A DNA stretch of 64,000 nucleotides, taken from positions 1,511,210 through 1,575,209 of the forward strand of contig NW_004454179.1 in the NCBI RefSeq assembly GCF_000283155.1, in the 5' to 3' direction. This document shows, piece after piece, positions 11,825 to 22,374 of this stretch (its first letter is position 1; every line of letters starts with the position of its first letter). The position numbers were made by a program, and so were the translations under genes. Below the pieces are notes generated by a model, which was not told the origin of the DNA, made no database searches, and was given only the letters and a program-made list of their open reading frames with translations. The DNA comes from Ceratotherium simum simum (taxonomy: Eukaryota; Chordata; Mammalia; Perissodactyla; Rhinocerotidae).

Positions 11825-12364
11825 AGATAGACTGTAGGGTGGTCCCCATGATCTCAACTTCCCGGTGCTCAAGCTTTGTATGGTCCCCTCCCCTTGAGTA
11901 TTGCTGGGACCTATGATTTGCTTCTAACCAAAGGAATACAGCAAATGTGACAGGATGTACATGAATATATTATATAACACTGTAATCCAATTTGCTAGGA
12001 AACACTCTTGCTGGCTTTGGAGAAGCCAACTGCCATATTGTGAGCTGGCCTGTGAAGAGAGCCAAGTGGCGAGCAAATGAGGGCAGCCTCTGGTTAACAG
12101 CTAACAAGAAACTGCGGTTCTCAGTGTAACAACCTGAAATGAATTGAATGCTGCCAACAACCACATGATCTTGGAAGCAGATCCTTCCCCAGCCAAGCTT
12201 CAGATAAGACAGCAGCCCCAGTCAGCACCTTGATTGTAGCCTTTTAATACCCTAAAGCAGCTAAGCTGTGCTTAGACTCCTGATCCACAGAAACTATGAC
12301 ATAATAAATGTGTTGTTTTAAGCCATATATCTATTTGCTAAGTAGAAATAGATAACTAACACAC
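11825..12364 (+). mobile_element. MaLR LTR, MLT1-type
   Basis: Motifs in order: 'TAGGGTGGTCCCCATGATCT', 'TTGCTTCTAACCAAAGGAAT', 'TGCTGGCTTTGGAGAAGCC', 'AATGCTGCCAACAACCACAT', 'AGTCAGCACCTTGATTGTAG', 'ATAATAAATGTGTTGTTTTA', 'GATAACTAACACACC'. This is the typical 5'-to-3' order of MLT1-type LTRs. Confidence 0.8.
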
Positions 12365-13310
12365 CAATTTTCTTAAATTATTTTCTGAAAAGAAATTATA
12401 GTTATAACAGGATTCAGGTTTGTCTCATACATAAATCTTTATTCTTGTTTCAAAAAAGTTGCTTTTTGTAAAGGTATAATATTTATGAATGTGTAAGTCT
12501 ATATACTCTCTCCGGGAACATACATATAAAAGTATTGCACATATCTGTCAATTTAACACATAGAATTTACAAGCTACAGGGAAATTTGGAGAGGTGAAGC
12601 AACTTGCCCAAGTTCCTACAGCTAGTTAGTGACAAATCCAGGAGCAAAGCTTACCACATTGAAATGTGATTTTAGCATACACATAACATATAACCACAAG
12701 GAAAGTCTTGACAATCTTTCATTTTGAAAGTGTATAGTATCAAAACCTTTCAAGAACTCCCAAAAGGCAAAAATTTTCTCACCTAGAAAGTGTACTACCA
12801 TATGTAAACTTCAGCATTATAAAACTCATCAGGGCTGAATAAAATGGTTTTTATTTGTATTTGACTCCTTACTTCACTCTAAATTATTAAATGATAAAGG
12901 AGAAAATGTTTTTTAGCTTTTATATTTAATTCAGGATCTTATAAAATACATATTCAGCCACAGTAGATGCTGAAAAAGAAGGAAAGCATAGCCTCTACTC
13001 TCATGAAGCTGCTAGTTTGAAGTGGCATAGATAGATTTGTCTTGGCTTAATGAAAGCCTGTCTTAAAATGTTTCATTTAGTCCTAATAAGAAAGCATTAA
13101 AGATAATGCATGCCCAGTGCCTGGCACAGAGTCAATGTACCTGTTACTGTTATTACTAGACAGAAAGAAAAAGGGAGGTACACAGGGACAGCGTGTACCA
13201 AACTGTAAGCAAGTGATGAAGCAAATCTCACCACCTTGTTACTTTGTAACTCCCCATAATTTTACTTTCAACAGTTTGTCATCCTATTTGAGCAAGACCC
13301 TGGTAAAAAG
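12365..13310. other. Mostly unique sequence with MIR/L2 scraps
   Basis: A reverse MIR scrap lies at about 12590-12660 ('AGCAACTTGCCCAAGTTCCT'). A MIR tail lies at about 13095-13155 ('CCCAGTGCCTGGCACAGAGT'). Nothing gene-like was seen. Confidence 0.5.
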
Positions 13311-13318
13311 AAAAGAGC

Positions 13319-13610
13319 GGGGCTGCCCCATAGCTTAGCGGTTAAGTGCCCGTGCTCTGCTACTGGCGGCCCGGGTTCGGGTCCCAGGCGCACACCGATG
13401 CACTGCTTCTCCGGCCATGCTGAGGCCGTGTCCCACATATAGCAACTAGAAGGATGTGCAGCTATGACATACAACTATCTACTGGGGCTTTGGGGGAAAA
13501 AGGAGGAGGATTGGCAATAGATGTTAGCTCAGAGCCTGTCTTTCTCAGCAAAAAAGAGGAAGATTAGCATGGATGTTAGCTCAGGGCTGATCTTCCTCAC
13601 AAAAAAAAAA
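13319..13610 (+). mobile_element. ERE SINE (long-tail type)
   Basis: Plus-strand copy: 'TAGCTTAGCGGTTAAGTGCC', the B-box-like 'CCCGGGTTCGGGTCCC', 'AGCAACTAGAAGGATGTGC', 'ATCTACTGGGGCTTTGGGG', then two 'ATGTTAGCTCAG' modules and a poly(A). The A-rich phrase AAAAGAGC at 13311-13318 recurs at 13613-13620, a weak target duplication. Confidence 0.93.
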
Positions 13611-13819
13611 AAAAAAGAGCATGTTGAGCAGCATGCTGAGAGGGATTGGAAATGATTCATCAAAGTGGACAATTGCCTAACCATTGCCAGGTGTAGAAAG
13701 CGGCAGAAAGTTGCACCAATACAAACAAATACTTTTGGACTTATGCTATAAGCCTGAGAAATGTTAATAGGTAAACTGCAGGACTGAGCAGGCAAAACCT
13801 GATATTTCTTCCATTCGTT

Positions 13820-13960
13820 TTGGCAGACATCTTTAGAGCACCTACTGTGGATCAGACAGTACTAGACACTGTAAACATGAATACAATACAGTCTTTGGCT
13901 TCAAGAGAAATAAATTGTAATAGGGGTCTAGAACACAAAAATATACAAGGCCACACAGAG
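13820..13960 (-). mobile_element. L2 3'-end fragment (minus)
   Basis: 'AGAGCACCTACTGTGGATCA' and 'GACAGTACTAGACACTGTAA' match a reversed L2 end. Confidence 0.55.
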
Positions 13961-14004
13961 GGATAAAGGATTAACTCTTAGAAGTCAGTGAAAGCTTCTT
14001 GGAG

Positions 14005-14170
14005 AAGGTACAGGGTTTCTTTGTGGGGTGATGGAAATGTTCTGAAAGTCATTGTGGTGATGGTTGCACAACGTTGTGAATATAGTAAAAACCATTGAAT
14101 TGTACACTTTAAATGGGTGAACTGTATGGTGTGTGAATTACATCTCAATGAAACTGTTAGGGGAAAAAAG
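14005..14170 (+). mobile_element. L1 3'-end fragment
   Basis: 'TGTGGGGTGATGGAAATGTT', 'GTGATGGTTGCACAACGTTG' and 'ATTGTACACTTTAAATGGGT' are the 3' untranslated region of L1MA/L1MB elements. Confidence 0.8.
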
Positions 14171-14199
14171 GCACAATAGATATAGGATTATTCAGTGCT

Positions 14200-14712
14200 C
14201 GAATGGCCTCAATTGTTCACACCTCTCTGTATCCATGCCCTTTGCCATGTGACTTTTCACTTCCTCTCACTAAAGAAGTAGAGTCATTTCCCCACCCATC
14301 AAATCTGGGTTGACCTTATGACTTGCTTTTTCTAATAGAATGCAGGGAAATGAGTTGGTGCCAGTTCTGGGACTCAAGAACATTTGCATGTTTCCGTTTG
14401 ACCTTTGCTCCTCTGCCATTGCCATGAGAACATGACTGGATCAGCCTGATAGAGGATGAGAGACATGTGGTGCAGAGCAGATTCTCTTCGATTATCCCAT
14501 CTGAGGTCATCCTAGATTAGCGAGAAGCCAGCCAATTCCCAGACACGAGCCCAGTCACGACCAGAAAAACCACCAAGTCAAACCCAGCCCTAATTGTCAA
14601 CCTTCAAACTTATAAACTAGATGTTTTTTGTTTTAAGCCACTGTGTTTTGAGATTGTTTGCAGGATTTTTTTTTTTTTTTTTTTGGTGGAAATAGGTAAC
14701 TGATACAGTGGG
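14200..14712 (+). mobile_element. MaLR LTR, MLT1-type
   Basis: 'TATCCATGCCCTTTGCCATG', 'GGTTGACCTTATGACTTGC', 'CCACCAAGTCAAACCCAGCC', 'TTGTTTTAAGCCACTGTGTT' and 'AATAGGTAACTGATACAG' follow the MLT1 order. An 18-20-base poly(T) lies near the 3' end. Confidence 0.75.
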
Positions 14713-15129
14713 ATAACAAAGCATTCAAGTGTCATCTCAAGAACTTGAAGGAAGAGGATAAAAAGAATAGTGAATGAAATTCAGAGCTTCCTGGTCACCT
14801 TCTCTTACAGAGAAGGGGTATGAGGGTTAGAATACATATATTCAGTTGTTTGTGTGTGTGTGCGTGTGCATGTGCATGCATAAAGATATAAAAATGCTGG
14901 GCAAGTAGTACAAGGTGGCTGGAAATTCCACAGCGCCATTTTAAAATATAGCATATACTATTTACTATCTAGCAGTGATTACACTGAAAAATTTGCCTTT
15001 ATTTTTGCAATATAAAAGCTTAGCCAAACAACATCATATCTGTGGTATTTGTGCCGAAAGTATTTAAACTCAATCTATTCAAGCAAAAATGTCAGAGTAA
15101 TCCAAATTGTGGGATATTCTAGTAAAAAA

Positions 15130-15490
15130 AACTGTCCAGTACCTTGAAAAGTGTCAAGATTATGAAAGACAAAGAAAAAAACAAAATTGAGACAGTTTCC
15201 TCGATTGGAGGAAATAAAGGAGACATGGTAATTAAATGAAATGTAGACCCCTTGGATTCTAGAAAAAGGACATTAGTGGAAGGATTAGCAAATTTTAAAT
15301 AAGACCTGTAGATTAGTTAATAGTAAAAAGTATTAAATCAATGCTAATTTTCAGGTTTCCATAATTGTACTATGAAAATAAGTTCTCAACATTTGTGGAA
15401 GCTGGGTGAAGGATTACACGGGAACTCTGTGTACTATTTTTGCAACTTGTTTGTAAGTCTAAAGTTATTTCAAGATAAAAGTTTTTAAAT
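15130..15490 (+). mobile_element. L1ME 3'-end fragment (plus)
   Basis: 'TTATGAAAGACAAAGAAAA', 'AGAAAAAGGACATTAGTGGA', 'AAGACCTGTAGATTAGTTAA', 'ATAATTGTACTATGAAAATA', 'GGAAGCTGGGTGAAGGATTA' and a final 'AAGATAAAAGTTTTT' match the L1ME-type 3' end. The same repeat, in reverse, occupies the right end of the window. Confidence 0.75.
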
Positions 15491-15559
15491 AAGAAAGTTA
15501 GGCCAAGGGTAATGTGATCACATTTTTAATTTTTTTAAAAAGAGAGAAGAGTATATAGA

Positions 15560-16900
15560 AAACTGTTAATAGCAGCAAATAATGTGCTGACATGGCAGAC
15601 ACTATTCTAGATACTGGGGGTAGAGCAGTCCACAAGACAGAAAAATCCCTAGACTCTCTTGTAAGTAGACAGAAGTATACAGGATAACTTCAGCTGGTGC
15701 TAAATACTATGCAGAAAATAAAACAGGGTAAGAGAGTAGAAATGGATTGTGGCATGTGGGGGGTGCTATTTTAGATTAGGTGGCCAGGAAAACTCTCTTC
15801 AAGGAAGTGTTATTTGAATGAGACCTGACTGATTTAAGGAGCTGACTTTGTGAAGATATGAAAGGGACATTCTAGGCGGGGAAGAGCAAAGCAAAGGCCC
15901 TGGGGCAGAAGTAAATATGAAGCATGGCAGGAAGAGAAAGGCTAGATTAGCCCAGGGTGGAATGTGACCAGCTCAGACTTGAGTGTAGGCATCGTCAAGA
16001 ACAGGTAGGCCTGGGTAAGGAGTTTGTGTTTTATTTTATGTAAAAAAGGAAACTACTAGATGGTTTTAAGAGGGATGGGATACGATGTGACTGACATTCT
16101 TAAAAATGTCATTTCATTTTTTGTGGAAAATGACTTTCAGTAGAACAAGAGTGGAAGGAGGGAGGCCTGTTAGGAGACAACTGCAATAGTCTAGAGAAGG
16201 AGGGAAGCCAGCCCTGGTGGTCTAGTGGTTAAGATCTGGTGCTATCACCAGCTGAGGCCTGGGTTCGCTTCCCAGTCAGGGAACCACACCTCCTGTCTGT
16301 TGGTTGTCACACTGTGGTAGCTATATGTTGCTGTGATGCTGAAAGCTATGCCACTGGTATTCCAAACACCAGCAAGGTCACCCATGGTGGACAGGTTTCA
16401 GCGGAGCTTCCAGACTAAGACGGACTAGGAAGAAGGACCTGGCCACCCACTTCCAAAAAAATTGGCCATGAAAACCCTATGAAGAGCAGCAGAGCATTGT
16501 CTGATACAGTGCCAGAAGATGAGAGGATGGCATAAAGACTGGTCAGGGTTCCACTCTGCCCTACACAGGGTCGCTAGGAGTTGGAATCAACTGGACAGCA
16601 CTAATAACAAAGAAAATGAGGGATGGTGGCTTGATTAGGATGGTCAGTGAAGGAAAGCAGTGAAAGATTCTGGATACATTTTGTTGGAGGTTGAGCTGAC
16701 TGAATTTTGCAGACGGATTGGATGTGGGAGGTGAGGGAAAGCAAAGAATCTAGGATATTTCCTTGTTTTCTTGTGCAACTTGGGTGGATTTTGCTGACAA
16801 TTACCAGGGAAGAGTGAGGGAGGAACAGTTTTCTTGGAGAAAAAATTCAAGAATTCTGTTTTGGATATATTAAATTTGAGACGTTAGACTTTCATAATTT
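15560..16900 (-). mobile_element. L2 LINE (minus), split by a 400-bp SINE
   Basis: Reverse-oriented L2 ORF2 region: 'GCAGAAAATAAAACAGGGTA', 'TAGATTAGGTGGCCAGGAAA', 'AAAGGCCCTGGGGCAGAAGT', 'TGCAATAGTCTAGAGAAGG'; then after the SINE 'GGATGGTGGCTTGATTAGGA', 'CAGACGGATTGGATGTGGGA' and 'TTCTGTTTTGGATATATTAA'. The two halves join without loss across 16206-16613. Non-functional. Confidence 0.85.
16206..16613 (+). mobile_element. Chimeric SINE: tRNA-Glu-like head with RTE/BovB-like tail
   Basis: The head at about 16211-16286 follows a tRNA-Glu gene: 'CCCTGGTGGTCTAGTGGTTA' (A box) and 'GGGTTCGCTTCCCAGTCAGG' (B box). The tail ends in 'GGGTCGCTAGGAGTTGGAAT' and 'CAACTGGACAGCACTAATAA', the recognisable 3' end of RTE/BovB-type LINEs. 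This arrangement lets a SINE use that LINE's machinery. It is unlike the EREs in this window, which have a different head. The flanks GAAGGAGGGA (16196-16205) and AAATGAGGGA (16614-16623) agree at 8 of 10, a likely target duplication. It is about 400 bases, longer than most tRNA SINEs. Confidence 0.8.
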
Positions 16901-16922
16901 CCAGTTTTTGCAATGATTATGT

Positions 16923-16946
16923 TGTGTGTGTGTGTGTGTGTGTGTA
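16923..16946 (+). repeat. (TG)n microsatellite
   Basis: An alternating TG run of about 12 units follows the L2 block. Another short GT-rich run lies near 14850-14880. Confidence 0.9.
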
Positions 16947-17415
16947 TAAGTATATTTTTTTAGGAGCTTACATTTTGAAAAAAATAATGAAGTAGGGTTA
17001 GGAACATTCAAAATATGTTGGGCCAACCAGGTACCTTAATTATTCAAATAAAGACAGGGAGCACATCTTACCTGGAAAAGTTAGTGAGATGACACTAATA
17101 TATAGGACAAACGGCTCCATCCTAAAAAACAAGCAGTTAGAGAATTCACGAAGAAAAGCGATGTATTAAATTTGTTTCTGAGCATGAACAACGATGGGCA
17201 CCCATGGGTGAACTTTTTACAATTATCACCCTTATAAATACAATGTCTTTCAAGAGAAAAACAAATGAAACCAGGCACGCGTCCTTTAGGTTTAGAAAAG
17301 GCAACTCTGACCAAATGTGCATATCGGAAGAGACATAATAGTAATTTCTTTTTCTTTCTTTTTGAAAGCAGCAGTACACAGGGAACCTGGAGACTACAGG
17401 AGGACAACTATCAGA
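16947..17415. other. Unique sequence
   Basis: No gene or clear repeat was recognised. The minus-strand reading frames at about 17081-17407 are short, overlapping, and have no recognised domain. Confidence 0.35.
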
Positions 17416-17419
17416 GAGA

Positions 17420-18095
17420 CTACGGTATAGTGGTCAAGGGGGTGGACTATGGAGGCCAACAGTCTGTGTTCTAATCCCGCCTCCCCCACTTACTGGTTGT
17501 ATAACTTGGTTCAGTTATATCATCTGTAATACAGAGATAATACGTGGTAGACCCTGTAATGCCTGCCCCTGAGACCCTTTCCAAGATTCCCCTTCCCAGC
17601 TACCGGAAGTGTTACCAGAAGACGGCCTTCAGCTGTCAGCCATCTTTGGGGATTGCCTTGGCTGAGGAAATTGTCTCTCCCAAGGTCACATCTCTTTCCT
17701 GGGGCAGCCCACATCTGATGAATTGTCAACAAGGGGTATAAAGGCCTGAACCCCTCACTCCAATTCAGGGCCGCTGGAAGGGCCTTCCTAGCTCCAGAGC
17801 CCCATATGGGGTTGGCTGAGGACTTCACTGGGCTTCGACTTCAGTGTCTCACTCTACCCATTCCGGCTTCCTTCTCCTCCCTTGCCCAGAAGTTGATCCC
17901 AAGACCACTGCCTGAGAAACATCTTATATGCTAATCTCCCTCTCAGAGGCTGCTTCCCAGGGAGCGCAACCTGTGACATAAGAGTACCCTCCCCATAGGG
18001 TGATGCTTAGGAATAAATAAGTCACTATATATTAAGCACTTAAAAGAGCATGTGCACATAGTAAATGGAATGTAAGTGTTAGCTATTATTATCGA
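17420..18095 (+). mobile_element. MIR SINE split by an LTR-like insertion
   Basis: The 5' half (17420-17545) has 'GTATAGTGGTCAAGGGGGTG' and 'CCACTTACTGGTTGTATAAC'. The 3' half resumes at about 17982 with 'AGAGTACCCTCCCCATAGGG' and ends in 'TAAGTGTTAGCTATTATTAT'. Together they make one MIR with a foreign block of about 430 bases inside. Confidence 0.75.
17546..17980 (+). mobile_element. ERV-type LTR-like repeat inside MIR
   Basis: Contains 'AAGGGGTATAAAGGCCTGAA' (a TATA-like promoter segment), 'ATGCTAATCTCCCTCTCAGA' and the terminal 'CTGCTTCCCAGGGAGCGCAA' followed by 'CCTGTGACA'. This layout is that of an ERV LTR. The exact family is not recognised. Confidence 0.6.
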
Positions 18096-18099
18096 AGTG

Positions 18100-19079
18100 T
18101 TTTCTTGGGAGGTTATCAATGCCTGCAACAGTCTTTTTTTCCCCCAGCCATAAAAGGCTCATGCAGTGGTTTGAGTTACTTTTCCATACATTGTATTACA
18201 TACAAATAAAGGTAATTGGCTTGTTTTAGGTTATACGAAAGGAAAGAAATATATTTCTGGCCTATTTATTGGTACTGGAAGCCCCTCATTCTTGATTGTC
18301 AGGGAGCCATCTCTGTGTTTGCAAACTGCCTATAAACACCTTCTCTATTTATATATTTGTTTTCGTTTAATTGAGAAAAGATAGGTGTGAATTGTATTTT
18401 TATTAGGCTGGGATTACATACATCTCCTTATAAAGACTTCTTCCTGACAGAAATTCACATTTGTAGGGTCTTCTGAGATGAGGGTCTCATCTTCTGAGAT
18501 GAGAGGAAATAAATGTCGTGAGCTTAGTCCATTCTGTTCAGACAGAAACAGTTCTGATAACCAAAGAGTTGGATATTAAGCTCATTTTGTCACTGCATTT
18601 TTTTTCTGGTTCATAAGTACTTGATCCTTATGGACTAAAATAGAGATGGAACTTTTCCCATAAAACTGAAGGTTCTAAAAAATAAGAATAACCAGAGAGC
18701 TTCTGTACTTGAAAGCAATGAATACAAAACTATATAAAGCTAAATTCGAAAAACAAATGTTATCCAAAAAATCAGATTACACATTAGATAAGACAACAAT
18801 CTAACATATCAGGAGAAAGAAAGAATTGACTAATGCAAGCTGGCTGAAAAATAGAGGCTATGGTTGGTAAGAAATTATCTTTGCTTTACCAACAATTATT
18901 CAAAGGGCATTAATTGTATAATTTGGTTAAAGCCATGTATACAGCATATACAATAAGTGACTATATTCCTCTTCTTCTAATTGCAAAGCAAAAAAGTTTG
19001 TAATTCCGTTCCCCCATATTTGTCTACTGTTATTCCCTGATACAAAGCCTTCATACCGTGAACAGTTTTGAAAATAATC
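18100..19079. other. Unique sequence with a small direct repeat
   Basis: No gene was seen. TCTTCTGAGATGA occurs at 18469-18481 and 18490-18502, with the palindrome GATGAGGGTCTCATC lying across the junction. The rest is AT-rich single-copy-like DNA. Confidence 0.4.
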
Positions 19080-19184
19080 ACCAAAAAAAGTAACCTCCCT
19101 GTCCAGTTCAGTGGGAGTTCTGAGCTATTTGCCTCTTATCTACCTCTGTTCATTTGAAGGCCTTTAGCTTACATAAGACTCCAA

Positions 19185-20365
19185 GCCACTATCCATGGCA
19201 ATCAAGGTATGCATCCTCACTGCAGTGGGCACATCGTTTCTCAGCCACAAGTTAAATAAATTGGGAGTGGCTGGCAGAAAACTTGAGTTTATCATTAATG
19301 TCCACCCATTTCACTTTCTTGGCATCATTGCCAGCTTCCAGAGGAAGTTGTACACAGTGGTCCATTACCTCACCTGTTTCATCTTGGTAGTTCATAGCCT
19401 CTGTCTCCATCCACGCATTATCTGTGTTCCAAGGATCATCCATGTAGCCTTGATAGACCACAAAATATTCCTGGGTGAATAGTTTGTGCAATTGTTTCTC
19501 CAACTTCTGTATTTGTGCTCTGGATTTCTGTAAGGAGTTCACGGTTTCCTCACGTCTCTTCACAGTACTAATCTCTCTTGGATCCACACCAGCCCTCCTG
19601 GGATGGCCCATTTTCAACAGTCCTTCCTTTTGATTGAAGGACGTTTCTCCCAGAAACAGGGAAGGTAACTTTATTTTCCTTGCTACCCTTGTCCCACCTG
19701 GTTAAAAAGGGATCTGCAGCAAGACTGGGGATCCAATGCCCCCAAAGCCCTCAGGCAAACAGCTCTGTCCGACCTGCAGGATTTCTCGGTTTACTGTTTT
19801 CAACCTCATACAAACCATTCTGGCTCCTTCTCTCAACTTTCCCATCCTTTTCGTTAAATTTAGGAGAGAAGTTCCTTTCGTGCAGCTGAGTGTCTGCCCA
19901 CATGGGTCGGGCCAGGACAGAGTCAGCAGTGTACTAGACAGGCTTGAACTCTGGCCACTCAACTAGCCAGCTCACTTTCTCACTGGGGACCTGGTTTCAC
20001 TCCACTTTAGAGCCAGGATGCAGAGATGTCATGGTCTTCTTGAGGGATTCTCAGCAGAGCCATTCGAATCTGACACGATGAAGATTGGAAGAAACCCATT
20101 TGAGAAAAACGGGCTCCAGCAGGCCGAGCTGTTGGGGCAGCTGCTGGGCTTGACTGCCACAGAGGCCAAGGTCACTGAGAAAGACACTGTGGCTAAAACC
20201 TTGGCCAGGCAGTGTCCAGCCATCCACTGCCCAGTAGCCAGCAGGGATCTCAGGCAGGGCACTTCCAACCGCTACCTCGGGGCGCCAGGACGCACCTGGA
20301 GCCAACTGGTGCAGCGGGCTGCAAGGGGAGCACCACAATCCTGTCCAGTGCGCTCTCGGGGCCGT
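19185..20365 (-). pseudogene. NUDT9: Processed pseudogene of NUDT9 (ADP-ribose pyrophosphatase)
   Basis: NUDT9 is a Nudix hydrolase that splits ADP-ribose into AMP and ribose 5-phosphate, in the mitochondrion or cytosol. Its intronless copy here runs on the minus strand. The start ATG is at 20223-20221 and gives 'MAGHCLAKVLATVSFS', close to the NUDT9 leader. Further on come 'EKVSWLVEWPEFKPV', '[17 protein letters not shown]' and '[18 protein letters not shown]' (about 20020-19750), then '[20 protein letters not shown]' and '[13 protein letters not shown]' (about 19455-19280). The C-terminal region extends to about 19190 and contains 'LVAEKR'. Stops interrupt the frame early (after the SKVE and FKPV segments and near the C-terminus), and frameshifts occur near 19750 and 19600. 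The Nudix box is damaged: the segment corresponding to REFGEE reads RREE, and the preceding glycine-rich part is largely missing. GC-rich sequence from 20224 to about 20365 is probably former 5' UTR. The copy cannot encode an enzyme. Neighbours are only repeats, so it is a retrocopy without context. Confidence 0.9.
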
Positions 20366-20955
20366 TGTTGCATTTTTTTATTTTACATTGAAAGATTTCG
20401 ACGTCTGGAAGGGCTTCTAAATGCCAAGTGCTGGGGTTGAGAACATCATCCAAACACCACCAACAAAATTAGCACACAACAACACGAGTGCTTTCTTGCT
20501 TACTGGGGTATTAGCTATTACGGGCAGATTTAGTTCACTGCGTCTAGGACCGCTGCCTGTTTGTGAGAGGGCAAAATGAATGTCTTGGGGGTGGGAGGAG
20601 ACAAAATTCCTTGTTAGGGATGCTCAAGAGCCTAGTGAAGGTGGCCTCAGAGGGGAAGGAGAGCTCACGCGGTATACTGAGCATAGTTCTGGTGAGAAAT
20701 CCTTGAGGTGTGATGCGTGTGGTGTGGGAGACCGTTTTAAATCTTGGATTTATCATTTACTGGCTGAATGGCTTGGGTAAATTGCTTACTCTGTCTTTTC
20801 AAAGGAGTATTGGCTACAGCATGCCACGTGCTATGTCAAGCACAGAAGATTGTACTGAGGTCTGGACCAGGTGGCCTCTCCTCTCAAAGGATTCTGGTTG
20901 GGGAGGCAGAACATACATTAAAAACTAGAACTAACACGAGAAGGACAGTGCTCAG
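20366..20955. other. Unique sequence with a MIR scrap
   Basis: Around 20740-20800 'TTATCATTTACTGGCTGAAT' and 'GGCTTGGGTAAATTGCTTAC' resemble the MIR core on the plus strand. No gene was seen. Confidence 0.45.
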
Positions 20956-20959
20956 TAAT

Positions 20960-21180
20960 CCTTAAGAGTTGAACACAGTCAGGTTCAATCCCAGCTTCCC
21001 TTCCTTAGCTGGGACCTTCTTGGGCAAAGTTACTTAAGCTGACTTTAGTTTCCCATGTGTCAACTGGAAATGGTAAATATCTACCTCACAGGGTTGTGGT
21101 GACAATTAAGTGAGATTTTACAATGTAAAGCTGTTAGCACAATATCTGGCCCACCACACACATTCAAAATGTTAGTTGTC
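20960..21180 (+). mobile_element. MIR SINE
   Basis: 'GGTTCAATCCCAGCTTCCCT', 'GGGCAAAGTTACTTAAGCTG', 'TCTACCTCACAGGGTTGTGG' and 'GCTGTTAGCACAATATCTGG' follow MIR in order. Confidence 0.88.
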
Positions 21181-22329
21181 ATGACTATAGTCATTACTAA
21201 CTTTTTGACCCTGCACCTCGAAAACTGTGTCAGAACAGGACAGTTGAAATGATTATGGGAATTGAGCAGCTCACATATGAGGTCAGAGTTAAACAACCTA
21301 TGGTTTCTCTGTCTAGAGAAACTCAGGCTGAGAAATAACATCATCTAGGTCCTGAAATGATAAATAATGAGAAGAGGCACAGGCTAAGTCATTACATCTA
21401 AGAAAACAAACCCTAGGGAAAAGTATCTTGACATTTGAAATAGTTTTAGAACAAATGGGGTACTGTATACTCTAACTGAAACTCAAAGAATATTTAACAT
21501 TTCCCAAAGTTTGTTCCATGTTTCACCATTCTCATGAGAAAGATGTTGAGGGAATAAATGATATTTGACGGTCAAATGTGTATGGGAAATTCTACATATT
21601 TCACCAACCCTCCCTTAGAAATTCAGGATTCACATTAGTGTTTTAAAAATTCTGTGAATTCCAGTAAAAACAAAACAAATCAACCCTAAACTGTTTAATT
21701 CTGTTTCATGCAGCATTTTCCAAACACCTGACCAGAGAATGCTTCTTTTATGCAATAGCTGGTATTATTTTAGGAACACATTTCCTCAAGTTTAGAAAAG
21801 CTTCACAATGTGTGTGTGTGCTTGGGGGCAGATCTCTAAACATTTTGAGCTATCACCATCATCACTATGGAAGGCAGCTACTGAATACCCACCATCACCC
21901 TCATAAAGAACTCCACACTAAATGAGCCAGGCTTCCACAAGTCTTGAAACTCAGAAATGGCTGGGACTATAGGGAACAAAATAGTAGAAAAGGACTGAGA
22001 GCAAAGGAATATGAGACCTGGTCATCATTAACCATCAACATCATCAACATTGTTGAGAATTTGCTGTGTGCACTGTGCAAAGTAGATAAGTACCACTAGA
22101 AAAGAAAGATGATCATTAAGGGACACAGTCCCAGCTCTGTAACTCGTGTATTATGGCTGCATTTTTTCAATCATGGAATTCCTATTCCTCTGAGCCTCCT
22201 TGAAATGTATTGGGGAAAACCACTGATATGAAAACTTAAACATTTTGGGAGAAGACACTTGTAAATTCCTCATATAAATATTTCCAGGAATCATAATCTA
22301 ACAAGAAGCAAACGAAGCAGAAGTCTTGG

Positions 22330-22332
<3 letters not shown>
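21181..22332. other. Non-coding sequence with possible old DNA-transposon remnant
   Basis: No exon was recognised. At about 21495-21600 'ATTTCCCAAAGTTTGTTCCA' and 'GTCAAATGTGTATGGGAAAT' hint at an ancient MER-type repeat, too worn to name. Confidence 0.35.

Positions 22333-22373
<41 letters not shown>
22333..22373 (+). repeat. (TG)20 microsatellite
   Basis: Perfect TG alternation over about 41 bases, long enough to be length-variable between individuals. It creates spurious cysteine/valine or histidine/threonine reading frames on both strands. Confidence 0.97.

Positions 22374-22374
<1 letters not shown>

Noticed and set aside
11473..11916. 147-codon plus-strand frame
   Set aside because: Spans the edge of a reversed L2 and an LTR, so it is repeat-derived by chance.
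13350..13390. tRNA gene candidates in the ERE heads
   Set aside because: The heads keep A- and B-box-like sequence but cannot fold into a complete tRNA and are followed by SINE bodies, so they are SINEs rather than tRNA genes.
20018..20440. 140-codon plus-strand frame over the NUDT9 pseudogene
   Set aside because: It is antisense to the pseudogene 5' part and is a shadow of the former coding strand.
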